DNA of 64,000 bases from Actinomadura mexicana (GTDB lineage: Bacteria; Actinomycetota; Actinomycetes; Streptosporangiales; Streptosporangiaceae), in contig NZ_FZNP01000012.1 of NCBI RefSeq assembly GCF_900188105.1, positions 186,001 to 250,000 on the forward strand, given 5' to 3'. Under the pieces are notes generated by a model. The model saw only the letters and a program-made list of their open reading frames with translations, was not told the DNA's origin and made no database searches. The translations under genes were made by a program, and so were the position numbers. Shown here in pieces: positions 45,334-53,128 of this stretch; positions within the stretch are counted from its first letter, which is position 1, and every line of letters begins with the position of its first letter.

Positions 45334-47028
45334 TTACAGGACGAAAGCGACCACCAGGACGACGAGGATCACCACGACCGCGACGGCGCCGCCGACCAGC
45401 AGGAGCGTGTTCTTGCCGCCCTTGCCGCCCTCTTCGGCACCGTAGGTGGACGGCTGGCCGTACTGCCCCTGCTGCCCGTACTGCTGGTGCTGGCCGTGCT
45501 GCCCCTGCTGAGCATGCTGCCCCTGCTGGCCGTACTGCGGCTGGCCGAACTGCTGGCCCTGCTGCTCGCCTCCGGGCTGGCCGAACTGCTGCTCGCCCCC
45601 CGGCTGGCCGAACTGCTGCTCGCCTCCGGGCTGGCCGTACTGCTGCTGGCCGTAGCCCTGCTGTTCGCCGTAGCCCTGCTGCTGGCCGTACGCCTGCTGG
45701 CCGAACTGCTGTTGCTGCTGCTGCTCGCCCTGCTGGCCGCCGAACTGCTGCTGGCCGTAGCCCTGCTGCTCGCCGCCCTGGCCGTAGCCCTGCTGATCAC
45801 CCTGGCCGTACTGCTGCTGGCCGTAGCCCTGCTGCGACTGCTGCTGGCCCCACTGCTGCTGTCCGATGTCGAGCCGGGTGTGCTCGGCCAGGCCGGACGA
45901 ATCGGCGGCGTGCCGTCCCTGGGAATCGGCTGCGTGCCGCCCCTGAGAGGCGGCGGACGGGGCGAACGCCTCGGTCGGGCGCGCGTCCTCCACGCCGCCC
46001 TCGCCGGGCGGACGGTACAGGTCGTCCACCGAGGGACCGGTCTGCGGCGACCCCACGCCGTAGCCGGCGTCGGGCGGCGGGACCATCATCGTCCGCTCGT
46101 GGTCGGCCTGCCCCGGCTGGCCCGCGGGCTGGGACGACTCCGGCGACCACGGCTCGGGCGTGGACGGCGGGGTCGGGGCCGGGGCCTGCCACGGCTCGGC
46201 CGGGGGCTCCTGCCTGCGCTCGGGGCCGGTGGCGACCGGGATGTCGGTTCCGGGCGACCAGTGCAGCGTCGCCTGGTCGTCCACCACGGGCCGCTGCGGC
46301 CGCTCGGGCGCGCCGGCGGCCGGACCCGGGACGATCAGCGTCCGGTCCGTACCGGACTCCTGCGGCTGCTCGGGCCGCACCTGCTCGCCGGGCACGCCGT
46401 ACTGGGGCTGGCCGTACTGCGGCTGCTGGTCCTGGGGCGCCCCGTGCATCGGCTGCTGCGGGTACCCGGACTGCTGCTGCGGGGGCTGCTGCTGCCCGTA
46501 CGGCTGCTCGGGCTGCTGCCCGTACGGCTGCTCGGGCTGCTGCCCGTACGGCTGCTCAGGCTGCTGTCCGTACGGGGACTGTTCCGGCTGCTGCCCGTAC
46601 TGCGGCTGACCGTACTGTGCCTGCTCGTACTGCGGCTGCTCGTACTGCGGCTGCTGCTCCTGCGGGGGCGGGAATCCGCCCGGCCCGGGAGGCGTGCCGT
46701 AGGGCATCTGCCCGGCGGGCGGCTGCCCGTACTGGGGCTGCTGGTCCTGCGGACCGCCGTAGGGGGGCGGGGGCGGGGGCTGCTCGCCGAACTGCTGCAT
46801 CGGCTGTTCGACCATCGTGGGGGGCGGCGGGGGCGGCGCCGGCCGATCCTCGTCGCGAGGCTGCGCCGGCTGTGCCGGGGGCTGGCCGCCCAACTGCGGA
46901 GCGCCGAACACCACGGTGCGGTCACCCAGCGGCCGGGCGGGGGGCTCCTGGCCGTCCGGCGACCTGGGATGCCCCTCGTCCTCCGGCATCGGCCGCTGCG
47001 GTCCCTGCGTGCCGTCGTTCTCGGTCAT
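45334..47028 (-). CDS. Tail-anchored Gln/Gly/Tyr-rich low-complexity protein
   Basis: 564 aa, no recognisable globular domain. Residues 1-380 are Pro/Gln-rich, with tandem PEQPYGQQ units (about 148-180). Residues 385-535 are almost pure Q/G/Y/E with FGQPGGEQQ repeats. Residues 540-564 are a hydrophobic helix that ends the protein, so it is tail-anchored with the bulk in the cytoplasm. Three short motifs stand out: DRT38VVF, DRT230LIV and ERT313MMV; TxxF/V-like Thr sites of this kind are phosphorylated by actinobacterial Ser/Thr kinases and bound by FHA domains. AAGGAG lies upstream of the ATG. Function unknown. Confidence 0.8.
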   Translation of the reverse strand: MTENDGTQGPQRPMPEDEGHPRSPDGQEPPARPLGDRTVVFGAPQLGGQPPAQPAQPRDEDRPAPPPPPPTMVEQPMQQFGEQPPPPPPYGGPQDQQPQYGQPPAGQMPYGTPPGPGGFPPPQEQQPQYEQPQYEQAQYGQPQYGQQPEQSPYGQQPEQPYGQQPEQPYGQQPEQPYGQQQPPQQQSGYPQQPMHGAPQDQQPQYGQPQYGVPGEQVRPEQPQESGTDRTLIVPGPAAGAPERPQRPVVDDQATLHWSPGTDIPVATGPERRQEPPAEPWQAPAPTPPSTPEPWSPESSQPAGQPGQADHERTMMVPPPDAGYGVGSPQTGPSVDDLYRPPGEGGVEDARPTEAFAPSAASQGRHAADSQGRHAADSSGLAEHTRLDIGQQQWGQQQSQQGYGQQQYGQGDQQGYGQGGEQQGYGQQQFGGQQGEQQQQQQFGQQAYGQQQGYGEQQGYGQQQYGQPGGEQQFGQPGGEQQFGQPGGEQQGQQFGQPQYGQQGQHAQQGQHGQHQQYGQQGQYGQPSTYGAEEGGKGGKNTLLLVGGAVAVVVILVVLVVAFVL

Positions 47029-47269
47029 CGTCGGGCTCCTTCAGCGCCGTCGTCCCGGGGCTCCTCAGCTCCCGGAAGTCCGGAGACGCGCGGCGCATAA
47101 CGCGGCCTCCGAACCTTGACACCCATGTCCCCACAGGCGGGCTTGCCATGCGTGGGCGTTCTCGCCACCAGCCTGCCCCGATCGCCGGTGGTATCGCAAA
47201 TCACCACCCCTGATAGACGCGGGACGCCTCCGGAGCGTTCCGCCCCGGAGGCGTCCTCCGCCGGCTCTG

Positions 47270-48250
47270 TCAGAAATGCCCGATGACCGTGTGCGGCCGG
47301 TACGGGGCCTGCATCCGCTCGATCGCCTCGTCCTCCAGCCGGAGGTCCGCCGCGGCGATCGCGTCGTCCATGTGAGTGAGCTTCGTCGCTCCCACGATCG
47401 GCGCGGTCACCCCCGGCTTGGCGAGCAGCCACGCGAGCGCCGCCTGCGCCGCCGGGACGCCCAGTTCCGCCGCGACCTCGCGTACGGCGTCCACGACGTC
47501 GAAGTCCGACTCCTCGTACAGGGTGTCGCCGAAGGAGTCGTTCTGGGACCGGAGGGTCTTGCGCTCGCCGCCCCTCTCCCGGTTGCCGGCGAGCATCCCC
47601 CGCGCGAGCGGGCTCCACGGGATGAGGCCCACCCCCTGGTCGAGGCAGAGCGGAACCATCTCCCGCTCCTCTTCTCTGTAGAGGAGGTTGTAGTGGTTCT
47701 GCATCGCCACGAACTTCGTCCAGCCGTGCTTGTCGGCGACGTGCTGCGCCTTGGCGAACTGCCAGGCGTACATGCTGGACGCCCCGATGTATCTGGCCTT
47801 GCCCGACTTCACCACGTCGTGCAGGGCCTCCATGGTCTCCTCGATGGGCGTCCCGTAGTCCCAGCGGTGGATCTGGTACAGGTCGACGTAGTCGGTGCCG
47901 AGACGCGTGAGGGATGCGTCAATGCCCGCCATGATGTGCTTGCGCGACAGGCCCTGGTCGTTCGGGCCGTCCCCCATGGGGAGGCACACCTTGGTCGCCA
48001 GTACGTAGTCGTCCCTGCGGGGGAAGAACCTCGGCAGGAGACGTCCGGTCATCTGCTCGCTGACGCCGTCCGAGTACACGTCGGCGGTGTCGAAGAACGT
48101 GACACCGCCCTCCACGGCCCGCCGGACGATCGGCTCCGCCGCGTCCTCGTCCAAGGCCCACGGCCGCACCGCGGGATCGCCGTAGCTCATCATGCCGAGA
48201 CAGATCTGCGACACCTTCATACCGGTCTTCCCGAGCCGTACCTGTTCCAT
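47270..48250 (-). CDS. Aldo/keto reductase
   Basis: 326 aa; the start at 48250 is fixed by GAGGAGAAAGACC before the ATG. The catalytic tetrad is visible: D in FFDTADVYSDG, Y in the same segment, K in LATKV and H in YQIHRWD. NADPH-binding residues are near the C-terminus (IVGATKLTHMDDAI). The sequence is closest to the YajO/AKR11-13 type, which reduces aldehydes; the substrate is unknown. Confidence 0.92.
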   Translation of the reverse strand: MEQVRLGKTGMKVSQICLGMMSYGDPAVRPWALDEDAAEPIVRRAVEGGVTFFDTADVYSDGVSEQMTGRLLPRFFPRRDDYVLATKVCLPMGDGPNDQGLSRKHIMAGIDASLTRLGTDYVDLYQIHRWDYGTPIEETMEALHDVVKSGKARYIGASSMYAWQFAKAQHVADKHGWTKFVAMQNHYNLLYREEEREMVPLCLDQGVGLIPWSPLARGMLAGNRERGGERKTLRSQNDSFGDTLYEESDFDVVDAVREVAAELGVPAAQAALAWLLAKPGVTAPIVGATKLTHMDDAIAAADLRLEDEAIERMQAPYRPHTVIGHF

Positions 48251-48513
48251 GGTCTTTCTCCTCTCAACGTTCTCCACGGTGTTCCGCCACCCCGCCCCCA
48301 TCCACGATCCCGTGCGCGGGGCCTCCAGCCTCGATCGGCGGCCGGTGCGACCGGAGTCTCATACGAATCCTCAAGGCTGCTCTTCACCTCGCCACTCCCG
48401 ATGACACTGAACCGGCCTGCCGGGTGCCCGAAGTCAGCTCGCCCGGACGGTCTCTTCGCGAAGTGACGAAGTCACTGGACACTCACCGCAACGAAGAGAA
48501 GGGGAAGAGCGCC

Positions 48514-48774
48514 ATGAAGTTCATGCGCTTGTCTGCGGCCGCCGCCCGTGAGGTCGCGATCGCCGCCGACGTCGATCCGTCCGATGCCGAGGTGCTCGAC
48601 GGGCTCGACCAGTACAGCCGCGACCCTGCCGTCACCGCGATGGCGGCGGGCGCCACTGGCGAGGAAGCCGTGGACGCCATCCGCCGGGGCGTCGACATGG
48701 GCCGCTACAGCCGAGAGGTCGGCTACAACCGACCGCACGAGGAGGCCATCCGCAGGAGCGGGCCGCTGGCCTGA
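48514..48774 (+). CDS. Small helical protein of unknown function
   Basis: 86 aa from the ATG at 48514, with GGGGA upstream; a longer open frame from 48424 has no good binding site. It is predicted mostly helical and amphipathic, with AAAAREVAIAADV and TGEEAVDAIRRGVDMGRYSREV. Not recognised. It probably forms one transcript with the 17-aa ORF behind it, ended by the terminator at 48872. Confidence 0.65.
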   Translation: MKFMRLSAAAAREVAIAADVDPSDAEVLDGLDQYSRDPAVTAMAAGATGEEAVDAIRRGVDMGRYSREVGYNRPHEEAIRRSGPLA

Positions 48775-48793
48775 TCCGGAGGAGATCAAGTTG

Positions 48794-48847
48794 ATGGCCG
48801 ATGCGGTTCCGCCCGCAGAAGCGATCATCGTGAGCACCGCCTTCTGA
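48794..48847 (+). CDS. Possible 17-aa peptide ORF
   Basis: MADAVPPAEAIIVSTAF, preceded by GGAGGAG (48778-48784), an excellent binding site 9 bases from this ATG and 6 from an in-frame TTG. It starts 19 bases after the upstream gene and ends 24 bases before an intrinsic terminator. Its hydrophobic C-terminus could suit a secreted or modified peptide, but no maturation gene is nearby. Confidence 0.35.
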   Translation: MADAVPPAEAIIVSTAF

Positions 48848-48871
48848 CAACGGGGCAATCGCCCTCGCCCA

Positions 48872-48902
48872 CCGGCCTCCGCACCCACTGTGCGGAGGCC
48901 GG
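48872..48902 (+). terminator. Intrinsic terminator
   Basis: A 13-bp stem (CCGGCCTCCGCAC and its complement) with a 5-base loop is followed by GCTTTTC. It ends the small-gene transcript before the convergent EamA gene. Confidence 0.85.
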
Positions 48903-48971
48903 GCTTTTCACCGGACCCGTTGCGCCGGGCCGGTCGTAGGCTCCGAGCCGCCGGTGGATCATCCGGAACCC

Positions 48972-49793
48972 TCAGCGTTCTCCACGGTGCACCGCCACCC
49001 CGGCGATCACCAGCCCGACTCCGGCGATCTCCGCCGGCGCGGGCACCTGCCGCAGCACCACGAGCCCGGTCACGGTCGCGGTCGCCGGGAGGAGCGACAC
49101 CATCAGCGCGTAGGTGGCGCGGCTGAGCCGTGCCATCGCGAGCTGGTCGCACACGTACGGGATGACGGACGAGGAGATCCCGACACCGATCCCCGCGGCC
49201 AGCGCGACCGGATCGACCAGCGCCGGCACGGCCTGCACGCCGCCGATGGGGATGACGACCACGCTTGCGACGGCCATCGCCATGGCCAACCCGTCGATGC
49301 CCCCGGCCTCGGACCGCGCGGCCTTGTGGGCGACGACGATGTAGAGCGCGAACAGCGCGGCGTTGGCGAACGCGAAGAGGAACCCGAGCGGTTCCCCTTC
49401 TATCCGCACCTCTGTCAGGACGTACACGCCCCCGACGGCCGCGCCGAGCGCCACCAGGTTGCGTCCTGTCCTCACTCCTATGGCGGCCAGGACGATGACG
49501 GGCAGGAACTCGATCGCCGCCACCGTCGCCAGGGGCAGCCGTGCGATCGCCATATAGAAGGACGAGTTCATCGCCGCGAGCAGGGCGCCCCACACCAGGA
49601 CCGTCCGCCACCCCTTGCCGGTGAACGTCCGCCATGGTCTGCGCCAGAGCGCGAAGACGGCGGCGGCGCTCCAGATCCGTATCCCGGCCACGCCCAGGAC
49701 TCCGAGGCTGGGGAACAGCAGCACGGCGAACGAGGGTCCCAGGTAGTGAAAGACCGCACTTCCGACAAAGTACGACCAGGGCGGAAACAGCAT
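48972..49793 (-). CDS. EamA/DMT family exporter (RhtA-like)
   Basis: 273 aa with ten membrane helices in two EamA repeats (GSAVFHYLGPSFAVLLF near the start; FLFAFANAALFALYIVVAHKAA starting the second). RhtA-type members export amino acids such as threonine and homoserine. The pairing with a divergent Lrp-type regulator only 34 bases away supports an amino-acid-related substrate, by inference. Confidence 0.88.
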   Translation of the reverse strand: MLFPPWSYFVGSAVFHYLGPSFAVLLFPSLGVLGVAGIRIWSAAAVFALWRRPWRTFTGKGWRTVLVWGALLAAMNSSFYMAIARLPLATVAAIEFLPVIVLAAIGVRTGRNLVALGAAVGGVYVLTEVRIEGEPLGFLFAFANAALFALYIVVAHKAARSEAGGIDGLAMAMAVASVVVIPIGGVQAVPALVDPVALAAGIGVGISSSVIPYVCDQLAMARLSRATYALMVSLLPATATVTGLVVLRQVPAPAEIAGVGLVIAGVAVHRGER

Positions 49794-49815
49794 GGTCGTA
49801 TCGTCGGCCTGTCCG

Positions 49816-49821
49816 TAGGTT
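49816..49821 (+). promoter_or_regulatory. Leaderless-type -10 box for the Lrp regulator
   Basis: TAGGTT is followed by 6 bases and the ATG at 49828. It must lie within the 34-base divergent gap, so regulator binding here would touch both promoters. Confidence 0.45.
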
Positions 49822-49827
49822 GGGGGA

Positions 49828-50310
49828 ATGGCGAACCGAAGGGGCCGACCGGGCCGCGCCTACGAACCCAAGCCGCTCGACGCGATCGACCTACGGATCC
49901 TCACCGAGCTTCAGCGGGAGGGCCGAGCGTCCATGGCCGAGCTGGGCCGGCGCGTCGGGCTGTCCGCCCCGGCCGTCGCCGAGCGCGTCCAGCGCCTGGA
50001 GGACACCGGGGTCATCACCGGCTACCACGCCACCGTCGATCCGGTCGTGCTCGGCTTCCCGATCAGCGTCCTGGTCATGGTGAGCCCGAGCCCGCGCGAG
50101 CTGAGCCGCATCCCCAAGATCGCCGACGAGGTCCCCCAGATCGTCGAGTGCCACCGCATCACGGGCGACGACTGCTTCTACTTCATCGCGCACCTGCGCG
50201 CCGTCGACGAACTCGAACCGATCCTCGACCGCTTCACCCCGTACGCGAAGACGACGACGTCGATCCTCCAGTCGTCCCCGGTCCCCCGCCGCCCGCTGCC
50301 CCTGGCCTGA
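49828..50310 (+). CDS. Lrp/AsnC family transcriptional regulator
   Basis: 160 aa. The winged helix is at about 18-75 (LDAIDLRILTELQREGRASMAELGRRVGLSAPAV with recognition helix AVAERVQRLEDTGVI), followed by the RAM ligand-binding domain (about 85-155). It ends with a Pro/Arg-rich tail. It most likely controls itself and the divergent EamA exporter. Confidence 0.94.
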   Translation: MANRRGRPGRAYEPKPLDAIDLRILTELQREGRASMAELGRRVGLSAPAVAERVQRLEDTGVITGYHATVDPVVLGFPISVLVMVSPSPRELSRIPKIADEVPQIVECHRITGDDCFYFIAHLRAVDELEPILDRFTPYAKTTTSILQSSPVPRRPLPLA

Positions 50311-50603
50311 CGCCCCCGCACGGCCATCGGGCCGGCACGCTCGGGAAGGTGTGCTCGATCGCCGGCGGGCGGCATGGGGCAGGTCCACCTCTCCTACACC
50401 CCTGGCGGGCGCGGTCGCCGTGAGAGTCGTCCGAGCGGCTTTCCCCTGGCCTCGCTGCGGATCCCGGCGGCCATCGCCGTCTGGTCCGCGGCGGGATGGC
50501 AGGCGGCCGACGAACAGACGCAACCGGGGCGCGGGCTTCGGGATAGAGGGGATGACAGCACTCCCCCCCGGACACGGAGACCGCACTCCATGAAGAGACG
50601 CCT

Positions 50604-51167
50604 ATGGCCATGGTGAGCCATGCCAGGGACGAGCTGGACGATTCGCGGATCGTCGCCGCCTCCCTGGACGACCCCGAAGCGTTCGGCGAACTGTTCCGCC
50701 GCCACTCGCCGCGGCTCCACGCCTACGTCAAGAGGCGCCTCGGCGGATCCCTCGCCGACGACGTGGTGGCGGAGGCGTTCGCGACCGCGTTCCGGCGGCG
50801 CGACAGGTTCGACGGGCGCGCCGAGTTCGGCGCCTGGTTGTGGGGCATCACCAGCAATCTGATCGCCAAGCACCACCGCCAGGAGACCCGCATGTACCGG
50901 GCGTTCGCCCGGACCGGCGCCGACCCGGCCGAGGACGGCGTCGCCGACAGGGCGAGCGAGCGCGCCTCCGCGGCGGCGTGCGGCCCCGGCCTGGCGCGGG
51001 CGCTGGCCTCGCTGGGCGCGCAGGACCGCAACGCCGTCCTGCTGCTGGCCTGGGGCGAGATGTCCTACGCCGAGATCGCGGTGACGCTCGGCCTGCCGGT
51101 CGGCACCGTCAAGGCCAAGATCCACCGAAGCCGGGCCAAGCTGCGCAAGGCCCTCTCCGAGGAGTAG
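50604..51167 (+). CDS. ECF-type RNA polymerase sigma factor
   Basis: 187 aa. Sigma region 2 spans about 20-85 (DPEAFGELFRRHSPRLHAYVKRRL, then FGAWLWGITSNLIAKHHR). Region 4 is about 130-180 (MSYAEIAVTLGLPVGTVKAKIHRSRAKL). ATGs at 50604 and 50610 are both possible. The 293-base region before it shows no clear ECF promoter. It is followed after 2 bases by a membrane protein gene, presumably its partner. Confidence 0.94.
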   Translation: MAMVSHARDELDDSRIVAASLDDPEAFGELFRRHSPRLHAYVKRRLGGSLADDVVAEAFATAFRRRDRFDGRAEFGAWLWGITSNLIAKHHRQETRMYRAFARTGADPAEDGVADRASERASAAACGPGLARALASLGAQDRNAVLLLAWGEMSYAEIAVTLGLPVGTVKAKIHRSRAKLRKALSEE

Positions 51168-51169
51168 AC

Positions 51170-52378
51170 ATGGATGAAATCGACGCCCTGCGGGAGATGC
51201 GGACGGGTCTCGCCGTGGAGGAGCCCCCGGAGCGGCTCGCCCAGCGCATCCACTGGCGCGACGGCGGCGGAGCGCGTCCCCGTTCCCGGCGCCGTGTACG
51301 GATCCAGCTGGTGAGCGTGGCTGCGACGGCCGCCGTCGCCGCCGGGGCGATCGCCGCCGTCGTCTCCACGGGGGACGGGGACCCGGCCGGCGACCCCGGC
51401 GTGGAGAGCACTGTCCCCCTGAAGGGCAACGCGCTGCTGGTCGCCGCCACCAATGCGCTGAAGGCGCCCACCGGCAGGTACTGGCACACCAGAACCGTGA
51501 TGGGGGATATCTACGCGGTCGGCAAGAGCGCCGCGAACCACTACAAGGTGGACTCCAGGCAGGGGAACGAGACCTGGTTCGGCCCGGACGGCAGGGGGCG
51601 CGGCTCCCACATCGAGTTCACCGACGTCCCGATCACCGCCCAGGACAAGCAGAGGTGGGTGGCGGCGGGGTCTCCCAAGATGGTCCCCGTCCCGGATCCG
51701 GAAGGCACGGGACAAACCGTGTTCCTGGACATGGCGTCCGGGGAGGGTACGCCGAACTGGATGCCGTTCGACGACGACTTCGACGGCATGACCATGAAGC
51801 AGCTCACCGAGCTGCCCACGGAGCCGAAGGCGCTGGAAGAGGCCCTGCTCGCGCTCAAGGGGCACTGGCACGCGGTCTCCACGGACGGCGAGAGGTCGGA
51901 GACGATCCGCGACTTGCGGGGGAAGGAGCGTGTGCGGGCCCTGAGCGACGTCGCCGGGGACCTGCTGTCCACCGCGCCGGCGCCGCCCAAGGTGCGCGCG
52001 GCGGTGTTCCGGATGCTCGCCGGCCTGCCCGGCGTCAAGCCCGAGGGCCGGACGACCGACCCGCTCGGCCGCACCGGAACGGTGGTCTCGCTTCCGCTGA
52101 CGACCACCGCGCCCCTCGGCCTGTTCACCGCTCCCAAGCAGCTCGGCACCTACCGGCGCCAGTTCGTCGTCGACCCCGCCAACGGTTCCCTTCTGGCCAT
52201 CCGTGATCTCGTGGCGAGGCCACCGCACGGCAGCCGGCGGATTCCCCCCGGCGACAACGGCCGGCCGCGCGCGTTGCGGGCGAAGGACATGCCCGACCGC
52301 TTCCACAAGCCCGGCGAGGTCGCCGCCTACCGGGCCTTCGAAATCGCCGAATGGACCAACGCGCGACCTCCGCGCTGA
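51170..52378 (+). CDS. CU044_5270-type membrane protein next to the ECF sigma factor
   Basis: 402 aa. Short cytoplasmic N-terminus (MDEIDALREMRTGL), basic stretch RPRSRRRVR, one membrane helix (about 44-66) and a large extracytoplasmic domain with YWHTRTVMGDIYAVG, RGSHIEFTD and a C-terminal RQFVVDPANGSLLAIRDLVA block. Actinobacteria often place this family after an ECF sigma gene. No zinc-binding anti-sigma motif (HxxxCxxC) is present, so anti-sigma activity is only inferred. Confidence 0.85.
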   Translation: MDEIDALREMRTGLAVEEPPERLAQRIHWRDGGGARPRSRRRVRIQLVSVAATAAVAAGAIAAVVSTGDGDPAGDPGVESTVPLKGNALLVAATNALKAPTGRYWHTRTVMGDIYAVGKSAANHYKVDSRQGNETWFGPDGRGRGSHIEFTDVPITAQDKQRWVAAGSPKMVPVPDPEGTGQTVFLDMASGEGTPNWMPFDDDFDGMTMKQLTELPTEPKALEEALLALKGHWHAVSTDGERSETIRDLRGKERVRALSDVAGDLLSTAPAPPKVRAAVFRMLAGLPGVKPEGRTTDPLGRTGTVVSLPLTTTAPLGLFTAPKQLGTYRRQFVVDPANGSLLAIRDLVARPPHGSRRIPPGDNGRPRALRAKDMPDRFHKPGEVAAYRAFEIAEWTNARPPR

Positions 52379-52394
52379 CTCCCCGGCGATCTTG

Positions 52395-52426
52395 AAGGGG
52401 CCCGCTCCGCGTGGAGCGGGCCCCTT
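52395..52426. terminator. Bidirectional intrinsic terminator
   Basis: AAGGGGCCCGCTCC pairs perfectly with its complement around a GCGT loop and is followed by TTCG on the plus strand and TTCAAG on the minus. It separates two convergent genes. Confidence 0.9.
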
Positions 52427-52440
52427 TCGCAGGCAGCGTC

Positions 52441-52689
52441 CTATGCGAAGGCGGAGCACTCCACGGTGGCGCGGCGGTCGGTCATGCCCTGCTGGACCGC
52501 CGAGGTCACGCACGCGCGCTGCTTGTCGTTCAGCTTCGGCTGGCCGCACTCCTTGACGCTGGAGTAGGTGCGGCAGTCCTGGCGCGTGTTCTGGTCACCG
52601 GGATCGGACGCCTGGGCGGCGGCCGCGCCGCCCACTCCCCCGAGCCCGACCACAGCGGCGATCAGTGCTCCGGTCATGACCCTCTTCAT
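52441..52689 (-). CDS. Small secreted cysteine-rich protein
   Basis: 82 aa. GGAG lies 5 bases before the ATG. A signal peptide of about 28 residues ends GGAAAAQA, leaving a mature protein of about 54 residues with four cysteines, enough for two disulfides, and NDKQRACVTSAVQQGM. Not recognised; small disulfide-stabilised exported proteins of this kind are widespread in actinomycetes. Confidence 0.75.
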   Translation of the reverse strand: MKRVMTGALIAAVVGLGGVGGAAAAQASDPGDQNTRQDCRTYSSVKECGQPKLNDKQRACVTSAVQQGMTDRRATVECSAFA

Positions 52690-52783
52690 CTGCTCTCCCC
52701 CGTCGCGTACTTCTGGCGCTGCGTCTTTCAGGCAACGACGGGGTTCCTCCCCGGGCCCCAAAACCCTAAAACCCGACAAAAAG

Positions 52784-53085
52784 TCAAGAAAACGGCGCCA
52801 GTTCCTTGGCCGCCGTCCGCCTCGCCCGCGTGTTCTCACCGAAGGCCCGCCGGTAGGCGCCGGGCGTGGTGCCGCGGTGCGCCCGGAAGCGGCGGCGCAG
52901 GTTGACCGCCGAGGCGAGTCCGACCCGGGTGGCGATGGTCTCCACCGGAAGGTCGGCCTCGCCACGTCGCCGTGGTCCAGGTAGAGCACGTCCGAGTCCA
53001 CCTGCACCTCGGGGAAGGCGGCGGCGAGTCGGTCGGTGTGACGCCAGTGGGTGGTGGCGCGGCGGCCGTCGAGCAGTCCGGCCTG
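52784..53085 (-). pseudogene. Remnant of a GlxA-family AraC regulator
   Basis: In one minus frame, 53085 to about 52970 reads AGLLDGRRATTHWRHTDRLA then FPEVQVDSDVLYLDHGDV, the DJ-1/PfpI part of GlxA regulators. In another frame, about 52960 to 52830 reads EADLPVETIATRVGLASAVN and RRRFRAHRGTTPGAYRRAF, the final helix-turn-helix. The roughly 120-150 residues that normally separate these are missing, the frame is shifted, and the 5' end is absent. It abuts the dinB stop. Confidence 0.8.
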
Positions 53086-53128
53086 GGGAGGACGACGGCT
53101 TCGACAGGGGTCCCGCCATCGGCGGAAA

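Noticed and set aside
45001..47213. Long plus-strand frames over the Q-rich gene
   Set aside because: Leu/Ala-rich or Arg-rich translations of CAG/GGC repeats in the wrong strand.
52784..53119. Intact small AraC-family regulator
   Set aside because: Only the last helix-turn-helix is present in this frame; the rest is a deleted GlxA-type gene.
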